Assembly: GCA_964387935.1 (NCBI GenBank)
Contig: CAYLZN010000090.1
Location: 1 to 18,183 of the forward strand
Length of the DNA: 18,183 bases
Origin: CAYLZN01 sp964387935
Lineage (GTDB): Bacteria; Acidobacteriota; Vicinamibacteria; Vicinamibacterales; JAFNAJ01
Reading direction: 5' to 3'
The notes under the pieces were generated by a model. That model was given only the letters and a program-made list of their open reading frames with translations, was not told the DNA's origin and did no database searches. Made by a program: the position numbers and the translations under genes. Below are positions 14,719 through 18,183 of this stretch, piece after piece; within the stretch, counting starts at the first letter, position 1; each line of letters opens with the position of its first letter.

Positions 14719-17337
14719 ATGCGAAACGGGGTCACTCAGGAGGGGGCACACCTGCGCCAGGGAGCAGGTCAGCAACCGGCAGGCAGAACAGGGTCGCCGG
14801 CCGTGCGGGCGACGGAGTCCGCCGACGCCTGGTGGGTGGAGCCCGCGCGCCACGCGGCGATCGCGACGCTGACCGGCCTGGTGTTCCTCGGGCTGCTCGT
14901 CCCCCACGCGGCGGGCCGCGTCTTCTGGACCGTGGCCATTGCGTCGCTGCCGCTCTTCTTCGTGCTCGCCGGCTATCACCGCTGGCGGCGCATCTGCCCG
15001 CTCGCCTTCGTCGCCCAGCTTCCCGCACGGTTCGGCCTGGCGGGCCGGCGACGCGCGGGGCCGTGGCTGCAGGCCCACGCCTATCACGTCGCGTGTGCGG
15101 TGTTCCTCGTGTCGCTGTGGCTGCGCCTGGTGGCGACCAACGGCGACGGGCTCGCGCTGACGGCTTTCGTCCTCGCTCTGTGCGCCGCCGCGGCGGTCAT
15201 TGGCTTCGTGTTCACGGGGAAGACGTGGTGCAACTACATGTGCCCGGTCTCGTTCGTCGAGAAGCTCTACACCGAGCCGCGCGGCCTGCGCGACACCCCG
15301 AACTCCCAGTGCGGAACCTGCACCGCATGTCGGCCCGCCTGCCCGGACATCAACGAGGAGAACAGCTACTGGAAGGAGATCCAGCATCCCGCCAAGCGGG
15401 ACGTCTACTTCGCCTTCCCCGGGGTCGTCCTGGCGTTCTACGGGTACTACTTCCTGCAGGCTGGCTCGTGGAGCTACTACTTCGGCGGGAGCTGGACGAA
15501 CGAGCCCGCCCTGTACCGCACCGCATTCCTGCCAGGCGTCGATGCACGCACGGCCGGGTTCTTCTTCTGGCCGCAGGTGCCGCGGGCTGTGGCGGCTGCG
15601 GTGACCCTCGCCGTGGGCGCCGTCGGGAGCCTGCTCGCGTTTCGTTACCTCGAGCCCGTCGTCGGCCGGGCCATGGCGCGCTTCGGCCGGGCACCTGACG
15701 ATGCGGTCGGGCTGCGGAGCGTGCTGTTCACGCTGGCGGCCTTCACGGCGTTCATCGCCTTCTACTCGTTCGCCGGGGCGCCGACGCTGCGCCTCGTGCC
15801 CGGCCTGCCGCACGCATTCCAGGTCGTCGTCGTGGCGACGGCCACGGTGTTCCTCGTGCGCCGCATCGGCCGTCGGCAGACGACGTTCGCCGAGGAGACG
15901 CTGGCACGTCGGCTCGTCGCCAACTGGAAGTGGACCGACACGCCTCCACCGCGCGAGCTTCGCGAGGCGTTCCTCATCCACACGATTCGCTCCCAGTCGC
16001 AGGCGGACGCGCGCCGGCAGATGATCGATCTCTACAAGTCGGCCATCCGCGACAGCATCGACGCTGGCATGCTGTCGCGCCGCGAGGTCCACCGGCTCGA
16101 TGCCCTGCGACGTCAGTTGCAGATTTCCGATGCGGATCACGAGCTCGCGATGTCCGAGCTCGCCGACGAGGGCGGCGGGCTGGCCACGAGCCAGGCGATC
16201 GCGGCGTCGCCCGAGAAGCAGTTGCAGCTCGAGACGTATTCGGAAGCGCTCGCGCTGTACCTCGAGCGCGAACGGCGCACGGCTGCCGTCGTGGACGATG
16301 CGTTCGTGCGGGAACTGCGTGAGCGCTACGGCGTCACCGTGGACGAGCACGCGGCCGTGGTCGCCAGGCTCCTGCAGACCGATGGTCTGGCCGGACACCT
16401 CACCGGCGTGCCGGCGGCCATCGAATGGCTGGCGGCCGCCGTCGCCAGATTCGGACCGATGCCGTCGCCCGCGATGCGGTTCCTCGTGCGGCTGCTGCGC
16501 CGCCGCTGGGCTCGTGCGGCCGACGGTCTGGTGCGCACGCTGGCGGGCGAGGGACCCGTGATCGACGCGCTGCGCGCCGGCCTGCTCTCCGAGGACACGC
16601 GGGCGCGCGACGAGGTGCTGGGCGTGCTCGGCTCGCTCGTGTCGCCGGCGACCATCGCGCAACTGCGGTCGTCGGTCGAACGGGCGCGCGCGGACATCGG
16701 TGAGGGCGCCCCCGCGCGGCTGCTTCGCGCGCAGCTCACGAGCCCGGAACCGTACCTGCGGGCGACGACCTTGTACCTGCTGGAGAGGATGGACGAGGCC
16801 ACCGCTGATGACTTCGATCGCCTCGCCGCCGATGAACACCCCGTCGTCAGCGAGACCGCGGCGGCGAGTCGCGCGGCCGCGTCGGGTGCGGTGACGAGCA
16901 CCGTGTCGACCATCGAGAAGATGATTGGCCTGCGCTCCATTGGCATCTTCGACGAGGTGGAGCCGGAGGACCTGGCCCAGCTCGCCCGTGCGGGAACCGA
17001 GGCCTGGTTCACCGAAGGCGAGTGTCTGTGCCGCGAGGGTGACACCGGCGATGAGGTGTTCGTGCTGCTCGACGGCGAGGTCTCCGTGTCGCGGGGCGGC
17101 GTGACCAGGATCGAGGGACCGGGAAGCTGCGTCGGCGAACTGGCGGTCCTCGATCCCGCGCCGCACGAGGCCACTGTCGTCGCGTCCACCATCGCGGTCC
17201 GCGCACTGCGCCTGACCGGGCCGTCGTTCCGCCAGGCCCTCGGCGCCAGTCCCGTGGTGTCGGAGGGGATCATCCGCATCCTGGCCAGGCGGCTGCGCCA
17301 GTCGCTCCCCGGGGCCTCGGCGCCGGTGTCCTCCTGA
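14719..17337 (+). CDS. Membrane ferredoxin (NapH/CcoG-like) fused to a cyclic-nucleotide-binding-like domain
   Basis: This protein is 872 aa from the preferred ATG. Residues ~40-390 hold about eight transmembrane segments and a polyferredoxin-like core. It has C93 in RICPLAF, CX3CP at C171/C175 (CNYMCPVSF), and one full 4Fe-4S motif, CX2CX2CX3CP, at C198, C201, C204 and C208. This resembles the NapH/NosR/CcoG membrane electron carriers. Residues ~415-500 are charged helices, and ~500-730 are further helices with HEAT-like character. Residues ~735-860 form a CAP_ED fold (IGIFDEVEPEDL, EGDTGDEVFVLLDGEV, GELAVLD). At the phosphate cassette PHEATV stands where cAMP-binding proteins have PR-S/T-AT, so the key arginine is missing. 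No DNA-binding domain follows. The start is uncertain: GTG at 14674 or 14803 are also in frame. Confidence 0.82.
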   Translation: MRNGVTQEGAHLRQGAGQQPAGRTGSPAVRATESADAWWVEPARHAAIATLTGLVFLGLLVPHAAGRVFWTVAIASLPLFFVLAGYHRWRRICPLAFVAQLPARFGLAGRRRAGPWLQAHAYHVACAVFLVSLWLRLVATNGDGLALTAFVLALCAAAAVIGFVFTGKTWCNYMCPVSFVEKLYTEPRGLRDTPNSQCGTCTACRPACPDINEENSYWKEIQHPAKRDVYFAFPGVVLAFYGYYFLQAGSWSYYFGGSWTNEPALYRTAFLPGVDARTAGFFFWPQVPRAVAAAVTLAVGAVGSLLAFRYLEPVVGRAMARFGRAPDDAVGLRSVLFTLAAFTAFIAFYSFAGAPTLRLVPGLPHAFQVVVVATATVFLVRRIGRRQTTFAEETLARRLVANWKWTDTPPPRELREAFLIHTIRSQSQADARRQMIDLYKSAIRDSIDAGMLSRREVHRLDALRRQLQISDADHELAMSELADEGGGLATSQAIAASPEKQLQLETYSEALALYLERERRTAAVVDDAFVRELRERYGVTVDEHAAVVARLLQTDGLAGHLTGVPAAIEWLAAAVARFGPMPSPAMRFLVRLLRRRWARAADGLVRTLAGEGPVIDALRAGLLSEDTRARDEVLGVLGSLVSPATIAQLRSSVERARADIGEGAPARLLRAQLTSPEPYLRATTLYLLERMDEATADDFDRLAADEHPVVSETAAASRAAASGAVTSTVSTIEKMIGLRSIGIFDEVEPEDLAQLARAGTEAWFTEGECLCREGDTGDEVFVLLDGEVSVSRGGVTRIEGPGSCVGELAVLDPAPHEATVVASTIAVRALRLTGPSFRQALGASPVVSEGIIRILARRLRQSLPGASAPVSS

Positions 17338-17338
17338 C

Positions 17339-17363
17339 GAGGGTGCCGGCCCTCAGCGCTTTT
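17339..17363. terminator. Possible terminator between convergent genes
   Basis: GAGGG (17339-17343), loop TGCCGG, CCCTC (17350-17354) form a 5-bp stem, followed on the plus strand by AGCGCTTTT. It lies exactly in the 15-bp gap between two convergent stops and overlaps the minus-strand stop codon. The stem is short and the T-run only four bases, so support is weak. Confidence 0.3.
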
Positions 17364-18183
17364 CCGGTGAGAACGTCCGCAGGCTGAGCAGGAAGGCGAC
17401 GATCGCGTCCTGGTCGGCCTGGGGCTGCTTCAAGAAGGCGTCGCGCGACTCCTGCGCTTCGCTTCGACCTGGCGTGCCGGCGGGAGGAGGCGTGTCCTCG
17501 CCGTGCAGCAGGATGGCCTCGCGCAGGGTGCCCGCGCGGTTGTCGTGCAGCCAGGGTCCCGTGTTGCCGACGCCCCAGAGTTCCGGCGTCAGGAAGTGGT
17601 CGGCCGGGATCATCACTGGTTTCCCCTCCACCTTCAGGGGCTGGGAGTCGGCGCCGAACGACTCGCTCGGCCCCAATGGATCGGCCAGGACGCGACCCAT
17701 CGCGTGGCGCTTGAGATCGCCGTACAGCCGGATGATCGCGCCGCCCTCGGGTCGTCGCTCCGCGCGCGGCGGTTCGGCATCCTCGAGGATATCGAAGGCG
17801 AACGGGCGCTTCGGGTCGTAGTCCGGGTCGAGCTTTGCCAGCGTCGCGTCGTAGTAGTGCCCGTTGCCGCGCAGCGTGGGCTCCTCGAACCGCGTGTTGA
17901 GCAGCACCATTTCGGGCGTGTGGCAGGTCGCACACCCCGCCGTCGCAAAGGCCTGTCGGCCGGCCTCGACCCGCGCGGTGTCCTCGGCGCTCGGAGCTTT
18001 GACGTGGCCGAGCGACACCAGGCGAGCCAGTTCGACGGGCGTCTCCTGGGCGGCCGAGTAGACCGTCATGGCCGTGACGTCGCCCACCGACAGTTCGCGG
18101 CCCACACCATCGCCGTCGACATCGGGATGCTTGCCCGCTCCGGCCTTCTTCCAGACGATCTCGTCGCCGATCATGCCCATGCC
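17353..18183 (-). CDS. Dihaem oxidoreductase (DHOR/DUF1111) family c-type cytochrome, partial
   Basis: The C-terminal ~277 residues of a periplasmic c-type cytochrome. The frame is open to the window edge, so the start lies outside. One haem-binding CXXCH (CATCH) is at 17920-17934 in GCATCHTPEM. The C-terminal signature of the DHOR family (DUF1111, 'putative thiol oxidoreductase') is visible: ADHFLTPELWGVG, GPWLHDNRAGTLREAILLHG, and AIVAFLLSL near the end. The family normally has a second CXXCH nearer the N-terminus, which here would be off the window. Also seen is SVGDVTAMTVYSAAQETP before the haem motif. It is convergent with the ferredoxin fusion, so not co-transcribed with it. Electron partner and substrate are unknown. 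Confidence 0.85.
   Translation of the reverse strand, partial: GMGMIGDEIVWKKAGAGKHPDVDGDGVGRELSVGDVTAMTVYSAAQETPVELARLVSLGHVKAPSAEDTARVEAGRQAFATAGCATCHTPEMVLLNTRFEEPTLRGNGHYYDATLAKLDPDYDPKRPFAFDILEDAEPPRAERRPEGGAIIRLYGDLKRHAMGRVLADPLGPSESFGADSQPLKVEGKPVMIPADHFLTPELWGVGNTGPWLHDNRAGTLREAILLHGEDTPPPAGTPGRSEAQESRDAFLKQPQADQDAIVAFLLSLRTFSPEKR

Noticed and set aside
14698..17166. An 822-codon open frame on the minus strand opposite the ferredoxin fusion
   Set aside because: Antisense shadow; the plus strand carries intact 4Fe-4S and CAP_ED motifs.

Overview
This is a high-GC, gene-dense bacterial chromosomal segment with very little intergenic space. The organism is Gram-negative in build: it has an OmpA-type peptidoglycan-binding domain facing a periplasm, exported proteins and a c-type cytochrome. 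A long two-propeller VPS10-like protein, a DHOR-type dihaem protein, 7-bp simple-sequence arrays and a dispersed intergenic repeat together suggest an Acidobacteriota (Vicinamibacteria-like) genome. That placement is inference; no rRNA or other marker gene is present.

Layout. (1) 1-1127: the tail of an unknown gene running into a 7-bp repeat array, a promoter-like site, then an exported M55 (DppA-like) metallopeptidase. (2) 1128-5155: a 332-bp non-coding stretch made of a dispersed repeat and heptamer arrays, then an exported sortilin-like beta-propeller protein with 11 Asp-boxes and a LysE-family exporter. (3) 5156-13707: a second copy of the dispersed repeat, then eight same-strand genes 37 nt apart or less, several overlapping by 4 nt. 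In order these are an unknown helical protein, a PspA/IM30 (ESCRT-III superfamily) protein, a NitT/TauT-type substrate-binding protein fused to an OmpA domain, its permease, its ATPase, an unknown two-TM coiled-coil protein, an AAA+ ATPase with a degenerate first module, and an exported double-META protein. (4) 13795-14636: a MntA/HepT toxin-antitoxin pair. (5) 14719-17337: a membrane ferredoxin (NapH/CcoG-like) fused to helical segments and a C-terminal cyclic-nucleotide-binding-like domain. (6) 17353-18183, minus strand: a DHOR-family dihaem protein cut by the window edge.

The most interesting region is 5354-13707. It combines a membrane-remodelling filament protein (PspA) with a AAA+ ATPase, which invites comparison with ESCRT-III/Vps4. 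An ABC importer sits between them, and its binding protein appears tethered both to the inner membrane (N-terminal TM) and to peptidoglycan (OmpA domain with the conserved Asp and Arg). With the 2-TM coiled-coil protein and the periplasmic META protein this looks like one envelope-spanning maintenance or stress machine rather than an ordinary nutrient importer. Ligand and function are unknown.
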